From assembly GCA_963787485.1 (NCBI GenBank), contig CAWBDF010000007.1:744001-808000 (forward strand): a DNA stretch of 64,000 nucleotides, read 5' to 3'. The notes below the pieces were generated by a model that made no database searches, was not told where the DNA came from, and worked only from the letters and a program-made list of their open reading frames with translations. The stretch's first letter is position 1. Each line of letters starts with the position of its first letter. This DNA is from Bog-473 sp963787485. Its GTDB lineage: Bacteria; Actinomycetota; Acidimicrobiia; Acidimicrobiales; RAAP-2. Of this stretch, positions 7,629 through 16,587 are shown one piece after another. The position numbers and the translations under genes are program-made.

Positions 7629-10119
7629 GCCTCCAACGCCGGACCGCCGGGACGACGAAGAGCACGACCAACGCCACCAGGCCGATCACCGTGGCCAGCA
7701 GTCCGAGCGCGTCGGCCGTCGACCGTCCGTAGCTCAACGTCACGTCGCGGCTGGTCGGCACCACCACCATCAGGTTGGGGGTCACCCGCCAGGGTCCGTC
7801 CGCCCCGCTGGCGTGCCAGTTCGGGAAATACGACACCTTGACCAGGACCGGCACCCCGACTCGAGACACGTGGAAGCTGACCGTGGTGTCGGTCTGCGAC
7901 ACGTCGGTCACCGTGGTGGTCCCGGCGGGTTTGGCCACCGGCGCGATCTCGTGCACCGAGGTGCGGGGCCACGACGGCGGGCCGTCCTGGGCCAGCTCGA
8001 CGTTCCACTTGGTCGGATCGGTGTACCACGCCAAGGCCGGTCCCTCGTGCGCGGCCGTCCCGAGCCAGCTCGATGCTGCCGGCTTGACCCCCGAGAGGAC
8101 CACCGGATCGTTCCGGAGCGGGGTGACCAGCGAGGAATCCTTCACCAGGTACACGTCCCAGGTGGTGTGCGAGACGGTGCCGTTGTAGTTCGACGTCCAC
8201 GGCCCCGTGCTGCCGATCAGGGTGAGCTCGGGATCGGCGTTGGCCTGCTGCTCGACGCTCGGCGTCTCGGCCATGAAGTAACGGACACCGAGGAGCTGGA
8301 GGTGCCGCACCCCGAGGGTCACGTCGAGGGGTCCGTAGGGCAGGCCCACCTCTGGATCCGACGGGGCCGCCGACAGCTCCGCCTGGTTGATGAAGTGGTA
8401 GGGCGTCGTGGTCGAGGACTCGAAGAGCAATCCCTCCATGGAGTCGATACAACCACCGGTCCAATACGGCAGGAGCATGAGCGCCTCGGGTGTGCCGAAC
8501 CGGTTCTCGTCGGCGCTGTACTCCCACATGGCCCGGCCACACCCGTACTGGCGACCGAGGCGTGCCATGGTCGTCATGAGGGAGTGGTACTCGGGGTACG
8601 AGGCCTGCCCCTCATAGCCCTCGTAGTTGTAGCTCGACCAGTTGGTCACCTGGTTGGCGCCGAGGGTGACCGGGAGGGCGGAGGCCGACACCACGAACGG
8701 GGGGGTCACCACCGCCATCACCGCCAGCAGCCCGAGTACGGCGCCGCTGACCGCCGCCGGCGACCACCGCGGCCTCAACGGCTTGGGGGGGACGGCGATG
8801 TCGAGGCCGTACCCCTGTTGCGCCGCGGCCGCCCGCTCCCAGCGCCGGAGCCGGGCCCGCCGCCAGGCCCGGGCCACCAGAGTGCACCCCGTGCCGAAGG
8901 CCCATCCCGCCATCAAGTACACCGAGAGGAACCACAGCGGCAGGAGCCGGACGTTGTAGAGGCTGCCCTGGGGGTCGAGGGCGGTGGCCAGGCCCGAGGC
9001 CACGCCGAGCACGGTGAGGGTGAGGCCGAAGCGGCTGCGAGTGGCCAGCGCGACCAGCGCACCGAGCCCGGCCAGAACGAGCGCCCAGGCGTCGGCCTCG
9101 GGAAAGTACTGCGCCCACCCCTCGACGTTGGTGTACCCCATGGAGGTCGTGTACGCGTGCTCCAGGCCGAAGGGCACCAGCCACCAGCCCGAGAGCAGGA
9201 GGCCGATGCCGAGCGTCGAGCCCGCCCACCACAGGGTGCGCCGGCGCGACACCTGCGCCACCGTGTCGTCGCCCCGCCACAGCACCAGGCGTGAGTCGCC
9301 GATGCCCCATCGGGCCGGGAGCAGTTCGACCGCCGTCAGAACGACGGCGCCGCCCAGCGCGTACATGGCCGGGACGATGTGCGAGAGCACGCAGCCGGCG
9401 AGCACCACGGCGGCCCAGCCGCGGTGGCGACCCTCGCGCACCGCGCTGGCGAAGAGCCCGAGGAACAGGATGGCCAGCGACAGGCTGAACGAGTAGGCGT
9501 ACTCCCCCGCCAGCGTCGAGAAGAGGTTGCCGCCGAGGATCGTGTAAGTGGTATCGAAGAGGAACGGGAGCGTGGCGGCGGCTAGGACGGCCGGGAGCGG
9601 CCGGGGCAGCCGGAAGAACCGCCCGCCGGCCCAGGCGCACACGGGCAGGAGGACCGAGCCGAGCACGGTACCCAACTTGAAGGCGACGCCGTAGGGGATG
9701 ATCCAGCCGAGGACAGCGATGAAGGCGTCGGGCACTGTGAAGTAGAAGGTGTACAGCGGGAAACCGTCGTACCATCCCGGGTCCCACCCGGTCAGGTGCC
9801 CGTGGCTGATCAGCGACTCGAGGTACTTGGGCATGGCGATGTGCGCGCCCGTGTCTCCGCCGGTGGTCGTCGTGTTCGTCAGCAGCATGCCCGGGTGCAA
9901 TTGCGAGAGCGTCACCACGATCACGCTGGCGATGGTGACGACGGTGAGGGCGCCCGGGACCCACCACCACTGGTCACGGTCAGCGGGCCCGTGCGGGTGC
10001 CCGCGGGTGCCGTTGTCGGTCTGGGTGAAGGCGGCGGTGCCCGCGTCGGCGGTGGCGGGTCGACCCCCCGCCTGCCGTTCGTGCACACCCACCCCGTCGG
10101 GTGCCCCGGGCCCCGTCAC
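7612..10119 (-). CDS. Large polytopic membrane protein, GT-C/6-PTP-synthase-related type
   Basis: 835 aa starting at a GTG. About ten hydrophobic helices fill residues 50-480, followed by a soluble domain of roughly 300 aa and a last C-terminal helix (LLATVIGLVALVVLFVV). The segment GGDTGAHIAMPKYLESLISHGHLTGWDPGWYDGFPLY resembles the first extracytoplasmic loop of GT-C glycosyltransferase-like proteins annotated as 6-pyruvoyl-tetrahydropterin-synthase-related. That suggests lipid-linked sugar transfer or cell-wall glycan modification, but no substrate can be assigned. The first ~45 residues are hydrophilic and the true start may be later. Confidence 0.7.
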   Translation of the reverse strand: MTGPGAPDGVGVHERQAGGRPATADAGTAAFTQTDNGTRGHPHGPADRDQWWWVPGALTVVTIASVIVVTLSQLHPGMLLTNTTTTGGDTGAHIAMPKYLESLISHGHLTGWDPGWYDGFPLYTFYFTVPDAFIAVLGWIIPYGVAFKLGTVLGSVLLPVCAWAGGRFFRLPRPLPAVLAAATLPFLFDTTYTILGGNLFSTLAGEYAYSFSLSLAILFLGLFASAVREGRHRGWAAVVLAGCVLSHIVPAMYALGGAVVLTAVELLPARWGIGDSRLVLWRGDDTVAQVSRRRTLWWAGSTLGIGLLLSGWWLVPFGLEHAYTTSMGYTNVEGWAQYFPEADAWALVLAGLGALVALATRSRFGLTLTVLGVASGLATALDPQGSLYNVRLLPLWFLSVYLMAGWAFGTGCTLVARAWRRARLRRWERAAAAQQGYGLDIAVPPKPLRPRWSPAAVSGAVLGLLAVMAVVTPPFVVSASALPVTLGANQVTNWSSYNYEGYEGQASYPEYHSLMTTMARLGRQYGCGRAMWEYSADENRFGTPEALMLLPYWTGGCIDSMEGLLFESSTTTPYHFINQAELSAAPSDPEVGLPYGPLDVTLGVRHLQLLGVRYFMAETPSVEQQANADPELTLIGSTGPWTSNYNGTVSHTTWDVYLVKDSSLVTPLRNDPVVLSGVKPAASSWLGTAAHEGPALAWYTDPTKWNVELAQDGPPSWPRTSVHEIAPVAKPAGTTTVTDVSQTDTTVSFHVSRVGVPVLVKVSYFPNWHASGADGPWRVTPNLMVVVPTSRDVTLSYGRSTADALGLLATVIGLVALVVLFVVPAVRRWRLRASG

Positions 10120-10296
10120 GCCACGACGGGGACGAACCGCCCCGCAGCGGGGTCCCCCGGCCCTCCGCAGCGGATCGACGGCATCGGCCGTACGTTACCG
10201 GCCGTACCCCCGCCGCTGGCTTCGACCCCCGGCCGGCACCCAGGCCGACGAGCGGCTCATTTCACCGGTCCTCCGCGGAGACGAGAGGCCGGCGGA

Positions 10297-10599
10297 TCAG
10301 GACATCTGGGCGAGGATCTTGGCCTTCTGGTCGTTGAATTCGGCCTCGGTCAAGATTCCCTGGTCCTTCAGGTTGGCCATCTCCTTCAGCTTGTTGATCA
10401 GCTCGTCGGTGTCCGGCGAGGGCGCCTCCGGAGCCGGCGCTGCCTGGGGTTCGGCCGCGGTCTGCTGGCCTGCCGCGTCCTGCTGGGCGTACTTCCGCTG
10501 CTGGCGACGGTTGACACCGCCGGCCACGGCCGTCGCCGTCCCGGCGATCACCGCAGTCCTTCCCACGGTGCGCATCACCGGGCGTCGCATCAACGGCAT
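10297..10599 (-). CDS. SHOCT-domain protein
   Basis: 100 aa. An N-terminal basic segment with one short hydrophobic stretch (about residues 12-28) is followed by a Gln/Ala/Pro-rich linker and a C-terminal SHOCT domain (DELINKLKEMANLKDQGILTEAEFNDQKAKIL), a short oligomerisation-type motif. The ATG at 10599 has a strong AAAGGAGG eight bases upstream. A 16-bp tandem repeat lies 37-84 bp upstream. It neighbours a DUF6325 protein and a PLDc_N-SHOCT protein on the same strand. Confidence 0.85.
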   Translation of the reverse strand: MPLMRRPVMRTVGRTAVIAGTATAVAGGVNRRQQRKYAQQDAAGQQTAAEPQAAPAPEAPSPDTDELINKLKEMANLKDQGILTEAEFNDQKAKILAQMS

Positions 10600-10635
10600 G
10601 ATGGTGCCTCCTTTGTGTCTCTGTTCCCGAGCCCC

Positions 10636-10683
10636 GTCAGTTCCGAGCCCTGTCAGTTCCGAACCCTGTCAGTTCCGAGCTCG
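10636..10683. repeat. 16-bp tandem repeat (3 copies plus degenerate flank)
   Basis: gtcagttccgagccct at 10636-10651, one-mismatch copy at 10652-10667, and a third with a diverged end at 10668-10683. A weaker relative precedes at 10621-10635. It fills the gap between the DUF6325 stop and the SHOCT gene start. Confidence 0.9.
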
Positions 10684-10684
10684 G

Positions 10685-11113
10685 TCAGCTCTCGAGCGCC
10701 TCGGCCAGTTCCTCGAGCGCGGCGTCGACGAGGTCCGCTGGAATCCGCGCCGAGTCGACGACGACGCCGCCAGAGCCCAGCACCGCCTCGACGAGCGGCT
10801 TGGCCCACAGGTCCTCCCACACCACGGCGAGCGCTGAGTTCCCCGGTGGCAGCTGCTCGGCCACGTGGTCGAGGTCCTCTTGCTTGATGAGGCCGCCCAC
10901 CTCGCCCTCCAGATCACCGAAGGCGGCCAGCTCGTCGAGCTGGTCGAACTCGAGCGTGAGGATGTCCCCCTTCTCGTCCTTGAAGACGAACACCAGGTCG
11001 AGGATGCGCACCGTCCGATTGGCCACCAGCTTCTCGATCTCCGGCGCCACCTTCCCGTTGAAGCGGTTCCCCGGGAAGGCGATCACGGTGTAGCTCACCG
11101 GTCCCGCCGTCAT
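10685..11113 (-). CDS. DUF6325-family protein
   Basis: 142 aa acidic cytoplasmic protein. It opens with TAGPVSYTVIAFPGNRFNGKV and contains the alternating acidic segments (FDQLDELAAFGDLEGEVGGL) typical of the actinobacterial DUF6325/DUF1269-like family often found beside SHOCT proteins. Function unknown. The ATG at 11113 has GAGGAGG five bases upstream. It sits between two SHOCT-domain genes on the same strand, and the three may form one transcription unit linked to envelope or stress responses; that is inference. Confidence 0.8.
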   Translation of the reverse strand: MTAGPVSYTVIAFPGNRFNGKVAPEIEKLVANRTVRILDLVFVFKDEKGDILTLEFDQLDELAAFGDLEGEVGGLIKQEDLDHVAEQLPPGNSALAVVWEDLWAKPLVEAVLGSGGVVVDSARIPADLVDAALEELAEALES

Positions 11114-11213
11114 GGTGCCTCCTCGTACACGCGTGTCTCCGATTCCTTCGTCAACATTTTTCGATCATTTCTCGATTTCTCGGCGCCGGCCCGCTGTCGA
11201 GGGGACAATGGGC

Positions 11214-11615
11214 TCAGCTCGCCAGGACCTTGGCCTTCTGCGCCTCGAACTCGGCGTCGCTCAGCACGCCCTGGGCCTTCAAATCGGCCAGTTTGGCCAG
11301 CTGGTCGGCCGAGCTCGCCCCGGCCGAGCCGGCGGTCTGCTTGACGTAGGCGTCGAAGGCTTGCTGCTGCTGGGCGGCCTGCTGGGCGGCACGCTCGTGC
11401 ATCTTGCCGCCCCGCGCCACCAGGTACACGAACACGCCCAGGAAGGGCAGGATCAGCACGAAGATCACCCAAAGGGCCTTGGCCAGGCCGCCGATGTCGT
11501 GGCTGCGGAAGATGTCGAAGAACACCATGATCAACAGCCAGATCCAGATGACGAACAGGAAGAAATACAGGATCGTCAAAAAGGCATCGAGGACGGGGTA
11601 GCTCGAGGCAACCAT
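11214..11615 (-). CDS. PLDc_N and SHOCT-domain membrane protein
   Basis: 133 aa. Two membrane helices (about residues 8-33 and 44-67) form a phospholipase-D-nuclease N-terminal (PLDc_N) module. A basic/Gln-rich coiled segment (HERAAQQAAQQQQAF) and a C-terminal SHOCT domain (LAKLADLKAQGVLSDAEFEAQKAKVL) follow. It lacks any catalytic HKD domain. It is a close paralogue of the gene at 21932-22330, with the same length and domain order and near-identical helices. The ATG follows AAGGAG with six-base spacing. Confidence 0.88.
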   Translation of the reverse strand: MVASSYPVLDAFLTILYFFLFVIWIWLLIMVFFDIFRSHDIGGLAKALWVIFVLILPFLGVFVYLVARGGKMHERAAQQAAQQQQAFDAYVKQTAGSAGASSADQLAKLADLKAQGVLSDAEFEAQKAKVLAS

Positions 11616-11710
11616 TCAGGCTCCTTCATTCACGTCGTCGTCCGACGGTCGGGCCGTGATCCTAGGGCAAATGGTCATGGCGGCGCCGGTCCAACTGTCT
11701 CGATGGGCCG

Positions 11711-13174
11711 TCAGATCCCCGCTTCGGCCTGCAGCCGTCCGCTCGTGCAGGCGGCGGCGAAGGCCTCGTAATCCCGCTCGTTCTGGTCGGCGTAGGACTC
11801 GGCGAACTTCACCAACGCCTTCTCGAAGGTGGGGCTCGTTCCAAGATACGCGGCCATCGCATGCCGGTCGCCCGAGCGGGCATGGGCGCGGGCCAGTGAA
11901 TGCGCGGAGAGCTCCATGTAGGCCTTCATCCCCTGCGGAACCGACGTCTCGGGGTCGAGCGACCCCTTCCAGTCCTGGAGCTGGCGCAGGTAGAAGTCGC
12001 GCGACACCCCGTCAACGCCCGCCGCTCGTTGCCAGCCCAAGAAGATGTCGCTGCTGGCTTGCATCAGGCGTTGACCGGCGACGACGCGGGCCCCGTGGTT
12101 GGCGTAACTGCTCTTCTTGGTGAAGCGCTCGAGGACTGAGGCCTCGGCCTCCTTGGCCTGAAGGAAGAGCACGTCGTCGGGCTTCGGACCGTGGAGGAGG
12201 ATGATCCAGACCCGCGTGCCCACGCTTCCCACGCCCACCACCTTGCGGGCCATCTGGACGAACGTGTAGTGCTCCAATAGGTGACGCCGGTCCGTGGGCA
12301 GGCTCTGGCGGTACTTGCGCACCAGACCGTGGAAGAACTCCGTGGTGACCTGGCTCTCGAGCTCCGGGTAGAGCTCCTCAATGGGGACGACCAGGGGCGG
12401 ATCACTGATGATGCGGCGTTGGCCGTCAACGACGGTCGTCAGCTTGCCGACCGCCTTCATACTGTCCTTTGACCGCGCCTTGGTCACGACCTTGTTGGCC
12501 GCGGCCGCCATATGAGCCTCGACCTTGGACCCCGACGTCTGCGCGGCGGCATCGAGCGCGGCGAGGACGGGTTCGACCTCCACTCTCGAGTACCACACGT
12601 CGAGATTGGACATCTCGGCCATCGTGCGCATGGCGTCGCGGTACGCCTGGCCCAGTCCGAGCACGGCCTCGCTGCGCTCCCCCTTGGAGAAGCCGAGATG
12701 CCGCTCGGCCACCACCACACTGGCGGCCAGTCGCTTCACGTCCCATTCCCACGGACCGGGGTTGGTCTCGTCGAAGTCGTTGCAGTCGAACACCAACCGT
12801 CGCTCGGGCGAGCCGAACACTCCGAAGTTGGACAGGTGCGCGTCGCCGCAGATCTGCGCCGTCAGACCCGAACGCGGCGTGCCCGAGAGGTCGGACGCCA
12901 TGATGAGCGCGGCACCTCGGTAGAAGGCGAACGGCGACGCCAGCATCCGGCCGTAGCGGATCGGCACGAGCTCGGGCACCCGGGTCACGGCCTGCTCCTC
13001 GAGCAACGAGACCGGGTCGGGTCGGGTCGGGCCGGGCTCGTAGACGGCATGGCTGCTCCGGGGCACCTTGGCCCGTGCCGCCTTGCCCTTCTCCCGGCTC
13101 TCGGCCTCGCTCAAGTGCGGGACCGCCGGGGGAATCTGGCTCTCGCCCATCGGGGCCAATTCGTTCACCGCCAT
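11711..13174 (-). CDS. DUF2252 protein, kinase-like fold
   Basis: 487 aa from the ATG at 13174, chosen for the strong AGGAGG site six bases upstream; the longer frame to 13297 would read through a tandem repeat. DUF2252 proteins resemble aminoglycoside-phosphotransferase folds: here CGDAHLSNFG is a GDxHxxN catalytic-loop motif and VFDCNDFDET matches the metal-binding DxD region. The substrate is unknown. SYANHGARVV and RDFYLRQLQDWKG are also family-like. It stands alone between the PLDc_N-SHOCT gene and a divergent membrane-protein gene. Confidence 0.88.
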   Translation of the reverse strand: MAVNELAPMGESQIPPAVPHLSEAESREKGKAARAKVPRSSHAVYEPGPTRPDPVSLLEEQAVTRVPELVPIRYGRMLASPFAFYRGAALIMASDLSGTPRSGLTAQICGDAHLSNFGVFGSPERRLVFDCNDFDETNPGPWEWDVKRLAASVVVAERHLGFSKGERSEAVLGLGQAYRDAMRTMAEMSNLDVWYSRVEVEPVLAALDAAAQTSGSKVEAHMAAAANKVVTKARSKDSMKAVGKLTTVVDGQRRIISDPPLVVPIEELYPELESQVTTEFFHGLVRKYRQSLPTDRRHLLEHYTFVQMARKVVGVGSVGTRVWIILLHGPKPDDVLFLQAKEAEASVLERFTKKSSYANHGARVVAGQRLMQASSDIFLGWQRAAGVDGVSRDFYLRQLQDWKGSLDPETSVPQGMKAYMELSAHSLARAHARSGDRHAMAAYLGTSPTFEKALVKFAESYADQNERDYEAFAAACTSGRLQAEAGI

Positions 13175-13216
13175 CGTCCACCTCCTGGGGGCCGTGGCTC
13201 CACCCTCGTCGGTCGC

Positions 13217-13252
13217 CGGCACGGACCGGCACAACGGCACGGACCGGCACAT
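13217..13252. repeat. 18-bp tandem repeat (2 copies)
   Basis: cggcacggaccggcacaa at 13217-13234 and a copy with a changed last base at 13235-13252, about 43 bp upstream of the DUF2252 start codon. Confidence 0.88.
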
Positions 13253-13513
13253 CGCCGGCAGGTCCGCCGGGCACATTCGCCCAGGGATCTCCAGCAAACG
13301 GACAGGCTACGCACCTCGCGGCCTTCTCGGCACATGGGAGCCGGCCGCCCCGGTTCGGACCCACGCCGGCCTGGCGTGACCATCGGCCCTTCCGCCCCGA
13401 CCTCGATCGCCGCGACAATGGCGGCGGTGAGCGTGGGAGCGGGGGCGAGCGGGTGAGCACAGGAACGACGAGCCACGGCCCGCCCGAGGGCCCGGATCGG
13501 TGACGCCAAGACG

Positions 13514-14437
13514 GTGACGATCGAATCCGACCTGACCGCATCGGGCGCCACCGGTCCCGAACCGACGCCGGCACCCCGTACCGGTCGGCGGGAGCGCGTC
13601 GGGGCGGCCATCCGCCACCTGATCGATGCCATCAACCGCAGCGACGACGGCGACGTGGAGCGGGCGGTGCTGCAGTTGAGCAGCCGGCGGCGCTGGCTGG
13701 CTCCCCTGGGCATGGTCGTCGGAGCCTTCATGATGCTCTTCCAGGGGCTCAAGCTCCTGCTGACCAACTGGCGCCTCACCCTGGTGCAGATCGTGCCCGC
13801 CATGTGGATCTGGCTGGCCTTGTTCGACATAAAGATCCACATGCTCCATGGCAAGCAGTTCCACGTGATCCGAGGTCCCCTCCTCATCCCCGCCGTGCTG
13901 GTGGTCACCGGGCTCACGGCGGCGAGCTTCTACCTCAACGGCGTGTTCGCCTTCGCCATCGCGGCACCGGGGAAGCCCAAGATCCGGTCTGCGTTCGGGA
14001 AGGCCAACCAACATCTCGGTGTGATCCTGGCCTGGGGGGTGGGCATCGGGCTCGCCCTGTCGTACTCCGCGCTGATCGTCACCCGCTGGGGCCATTGGCC
14101 CTTCGTCATCAGCCAGAGCATCGTGGTCGGGATCATGATGCTCTTCTACCTCTCGGTGCCCGCTCGGATCGTGGGAATCGATACGAAGCGAACGGCCAAC
14201 ACCCGGGACAAGCTGGCCGCCACGGCGGTCGCCGGAGCCGTGGGCGCCGTCGTGTGCTCCCCCCCGTACATGTTGGGTCGCCTCGGGATCTTGATGCTCG
14301 GTTGGCGCTACCTCTTCTGGGTGGGCGTGTTCCTGATCGTCGTGGGGGCGACGCTCCAGACCGGCGTGACCAGCGCGGTCAAGGCGGTCAAGTTCTCGGC
14401 CAAGCTCGTCGGAAGCCCCAAAGCCGCCGAAGCCTGA
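13514..14437 (+). CDS. Integral membrane protein of unknown function
   Basis: 307 aa from GTG 13514. A ~60-residue hydrophilic N-terminus (QLSSRRRWLAPLG at its end) precedes about seven hydrophobic helices between residues 65 and 290 (for example GMVVGAFMMLFQGLKLLL, IVPAMWIWLALFDI and WVGVFLIVVGATLQTG). No enzyme or transporter motif is recognised; HVIRGPLLIPAVLVV and the loop APGKPKIRSAFGKANQHLG may be family signatures. Divergent from DUF2252 and convergent with the CoA-disulfide reductase gene. Confidence 0.75.
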   Translation: MTIESDLTASGATGPEPTPAPRTGRRERVGAAIRHLIDAINRSDDGDVERAVLQLSSRRRWLAPLGMVVGAFMMLFQGLKLLLTNWRLTLVQIVPAMWIWLALFDIKIHMLHGKQFHVIRGPLLIPAVLVVTGLTAASFYLNGVFAFAIAAPGKPKIRSAFGKANQHLGVILAWGVGIGLALSYSALIVTRWGHWPFVISQSIVVGIMMLFYLSVPARIVGIDTKRTANTRDKLAATAVAGAVGAVVCSPPYMLGRLGILMLGWRYLFWVGVFLIVVGATLQTGVTSAVKAVKFSAKLVGSPKAAEA

Positions 14438-14481
14438 TCCCGCCGGCTCCTGTTGCGTCCCGTGTCGTGCCGGCGACCTTC

Positions 14482-16167
14482 TTACGTGGTGACGGCGACC
14501 AACCGCTCGGGCTCCTCGGCCGCCGCGGCGTCGAAGGCCCTCCACGTCCGATAGCCCCCGTCCAGGTTGCGCGCCGTCATGCCCAGGTCGTGCAACAACA
14601 TGGTGGCGGTGTGCCCGCGCTGGCCCACCTCGCAATAGACGAGGAACGGGCCCGGGCCGTACGTGCCCAGCTGCTCACGCAGGGAGTCCAACGGGGCGCT
14701 CACGCTGCCTGGGACGGCGCCCCGCGCCTGCTCCGCCTCGGTTCGCACGTCCAAGAGGGTCCATCCGGCTGACCCCAGCCCTTCCACCTCTGCCGGCTCG
14801 GCCGCATCGCACTCTCCCGACATGAGGTTCTCCGCCATGTATCCGAGCATGTTCACCGGGTCCTTGGCCGAGGAGAACTGAGGAGCGTAAGCCAGCTCGA
14901 GGTCGGCCAGGGCATCCGCCTTCAGCCCCGCCGCCATGGCGGTGGCGAGCACGTCGATTCGCTTGTCCACCCCCGCTCCCCCCACTGCCTGGGCGCCCAG
15001 GATGGCGCCATCGGTCGGGTCGAAGAGGAGCTTGAGCGACATGGGTTCGGCCCCGGGATAATACGAGGCGTGGCTCAGCGGGTGCGAGCGCAGGACGCGA
15101 TAAGTGCGCCCGGTGGCGCGCAACCGCGGCTCGTTCCACCCGGTCATGGCGGCCGTCCGGCCGAACACCTTGACGATGGCGGTGCCCTGGGAAAGGGAGG
15201 GCCGCGTGGGCAAGCCGGCGATCCGGTCGGCCACCCGCCGGCCCTGTCGGTTCGCGATGTTGGCCAGGGCAATCAGAGACGAACCGCCGCCGACCGCGTC
15301 GAGCTTCTCGACCGCGTCACCGACGGCGTAAATGTCGGCCTGGCTGGTGCGGCCGCCTTCGTCGACCGCGATGCCCCCGTGGGGCCCGAGGACCAACCCG
15401 GCCATTTCCGCCAGGTCCACGTCGGGACGCACGCCGATGGCCGCCACCACCAACTCGCCGGGGACCCGCTGCCCGTCGGTCAACACCACCCCGTCGTCGG
15501 TCACTTCGGCCACACCCCGGCCCGTGAGAACGGTCACCCCGTTGGAGACGAGCTCCGCTGCGACGAGCACCGCCATCTCCGGGTCGAGCGGGGTGAGCAC
15601 CTGGTGCGCCATCTCGACCACGGTGGTGCCGATGCCGCGACGGGCGAGGTTCTCGGCCGTTTCGAGCCCGACGAACCCCGCCCCGATGACCACCGCGGTG
15701 GAGGGCGACTGACTGGCGTCGCCGACCAATCGCTCCGCGTCCTCCACCGTGCGCAAGACGCGCACTCGGTCGAAGCCGGGTAGCGGTGGTCGCACCGGCG
15801 CCGCACCGGGACTGAGGATCAAGGCGTCGTACGGCAGCAGGGACGAGGCGTTCGCGTGACCTGAGCCCGAGGAACGGACGGTCACCGTGTGCGCCACCGG
15901 ATCGATGTCGACGACCTCGGTGCCGACCCGCACGTCCAGGCGGAATCGCTCGAAGAGCCGCTCGGGCGTCTGGAGGAACAGGTCGTCTTCGTCCTCGATC
16001 ACTCCGCCCACGAAATACGGCAGACCACAGTTGGCGTAGGACACGTGCCCGGAACGCTCGATCACGGTGATGGAGGCATCTTCGTCCAGACGGCGAAGGC
16101 GCGCCGCCGCCGACATCCCTCCGGCGACCCCGCCCACGATGACCACCCGTTGCGCCCCCACGGTCAT
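14482..16167 (-). CDS. CoA-disulfide reductase-like flavoprotein with C-terminal rhodanese domain
   Basis: 561 aa pyridine-nucleotide-disulfide oxidoreductase of the CoADR-rhodanese type, which reduces CoA disulfide or per/polysulfides with NAD(P)H. FAD-binding GGVAGGMSAAARLRR is at residues 12-26; the single redox cysteine is Cys47 in SYANCGLPY; the NAD-binding segment is VVIGAGFVGLETAENLARRG; FAD is closed by DIYAVGDAVE. The rhodanese domain spans about 470-550 with active-site loop YCEVGQRG. Its ATG overlaps the stop of the upstream CsoR/CstR-type repressor gene (ATGA), so the two form an operon and the flavoprotein is probably induced by reactive sulfur. Confidence 0.9.
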   Translation of the reverse strand: MTVGAQRVVIVGGVAGGMSAAARLRRLDEDASITVIERSGHVSYANCGLPYFVGGVIEDEDDLFLQTPERLFERFRLDVRVGTEVVDIDPVAHTVTVRSSGSGHANASSLLPYDALILSPGAAPVRPPLPGFDRVRVLRTVEDAERLVGDASQSPSTAVVIGAGFVGLETAENLARRGIGTTVVEMAHQVLTPLDPEMAVLVAAELVSNGVTVLTGRGVAEVTDDGVVLTDGQRVPGELVVAAIGVRPDVDLAEMAGLVLGPHGGIAVDEGGRTSQADIYAVGDAVEKLDAVGGGSSLIALANIANRQGRRVADRIAGLPTRPSLSQGTAIVKVFGRTAAMTGWNEPRLRATGRTYRVLRSHPLSHASYYPGAEPMSLKLLFDPTDGAILGAQAVGGAGVDKRIDVLATAMAAGLKADALADLELAYAPQFSSAKDPVNMLGYMAENLMSGECDAAEPAEVEGLGSAGWTLLDVRTEAEQARGAVPGSVSAPLDSLREQLGTYGPGPFLVYCEVGQRGHTATMLLHDLGMTARNLDGGYRTWRAFDAAAAEEPERLVAVTT

Positions 16168-16433
16168 GCCAGCTTCATGAACATCCGCTGGACTTCCTCC
16201 AGCGGGTAGCCGTCGCCCTCAGCCTCCTCCGGGTGGGCCAGGCAGTAGGTGAGACCGGCGGCCACCAGACGGAAACCCGCTTGCTCGAGCGCCTTGACCG
16301 CCGCGGTGATCTGGTTCACGACGTCACGGCACTCCCGTCCCGTATCGAGCATCCGATCGATCCCTTCGATCTGGCCCGCCACACGATGCAGGCGCGTGCG
16401 CACGTCTCGGATCACCTCTTCGGGCAACTCCAT
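16164..16433 (-). CDS. CsoR-family repressor, CstR-like (persulfide-sensing) cysteine pattern
   Basis: 89 aa helical DUF156 repressor. The ATG at 16433 has GGAGAGG seven bases upstream; the longer frame to 16595 would run over the operator. Cys35 (RECRDVV) and Cys64 (LTYCLAH) are 29 residues apart, as in CstR (Cys31/Cys60) and CsoR (Cys36/Cys65). The copper-ligand His expected four residues before the second Cys is Gly60, so copper sensing is unlikely and dithiol/persulfide sensing as in CstR is favoured. It overlaps a CoA-disulfide reductase-rhodanese gene, the kind of target CstR controls. Confidence 0.88.
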   Translation of the reverse strand: MELPEEVIRDVRTRLHRVAGQIEGIDRMLDTGRECRDVVNQITAAVKALEQAGFRLVAAGLTYCLAHPEEAEGDGYPLEEVQRMFMKLA

Positions 16434-16503
16434 GGCCGATCCTCTCCGTTTTGGTCCGTTTGGCACGGTGGCTGGAACGCTCTCCGCCCCTTGCTCCGAG
16501 GAT

Positions 16504-16519
16504 ATACCCCTAGGGGTAT
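16504..16519. promoter_or_regulatory. Perfect 16-bp palindrome, CsoR/CstR-type operator
   Basis: atacccctaggggtat is a perfect palindrome with a C4-TA-G4 core, the form known for CsoR/CstR operators. It lies 71 bp upstream of the repressor gene (minus strand) and 69 bp upstream of the MBL gene (plus strand), so one site could control both directions. Confidence 0.85.
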
Positions 16520-16587
16520 TGTTCGAACGGGGCGGTGCCGGACCGGACCGCCCCGAGCGAGCCGATCGAAGGGACGGACACAGCCTC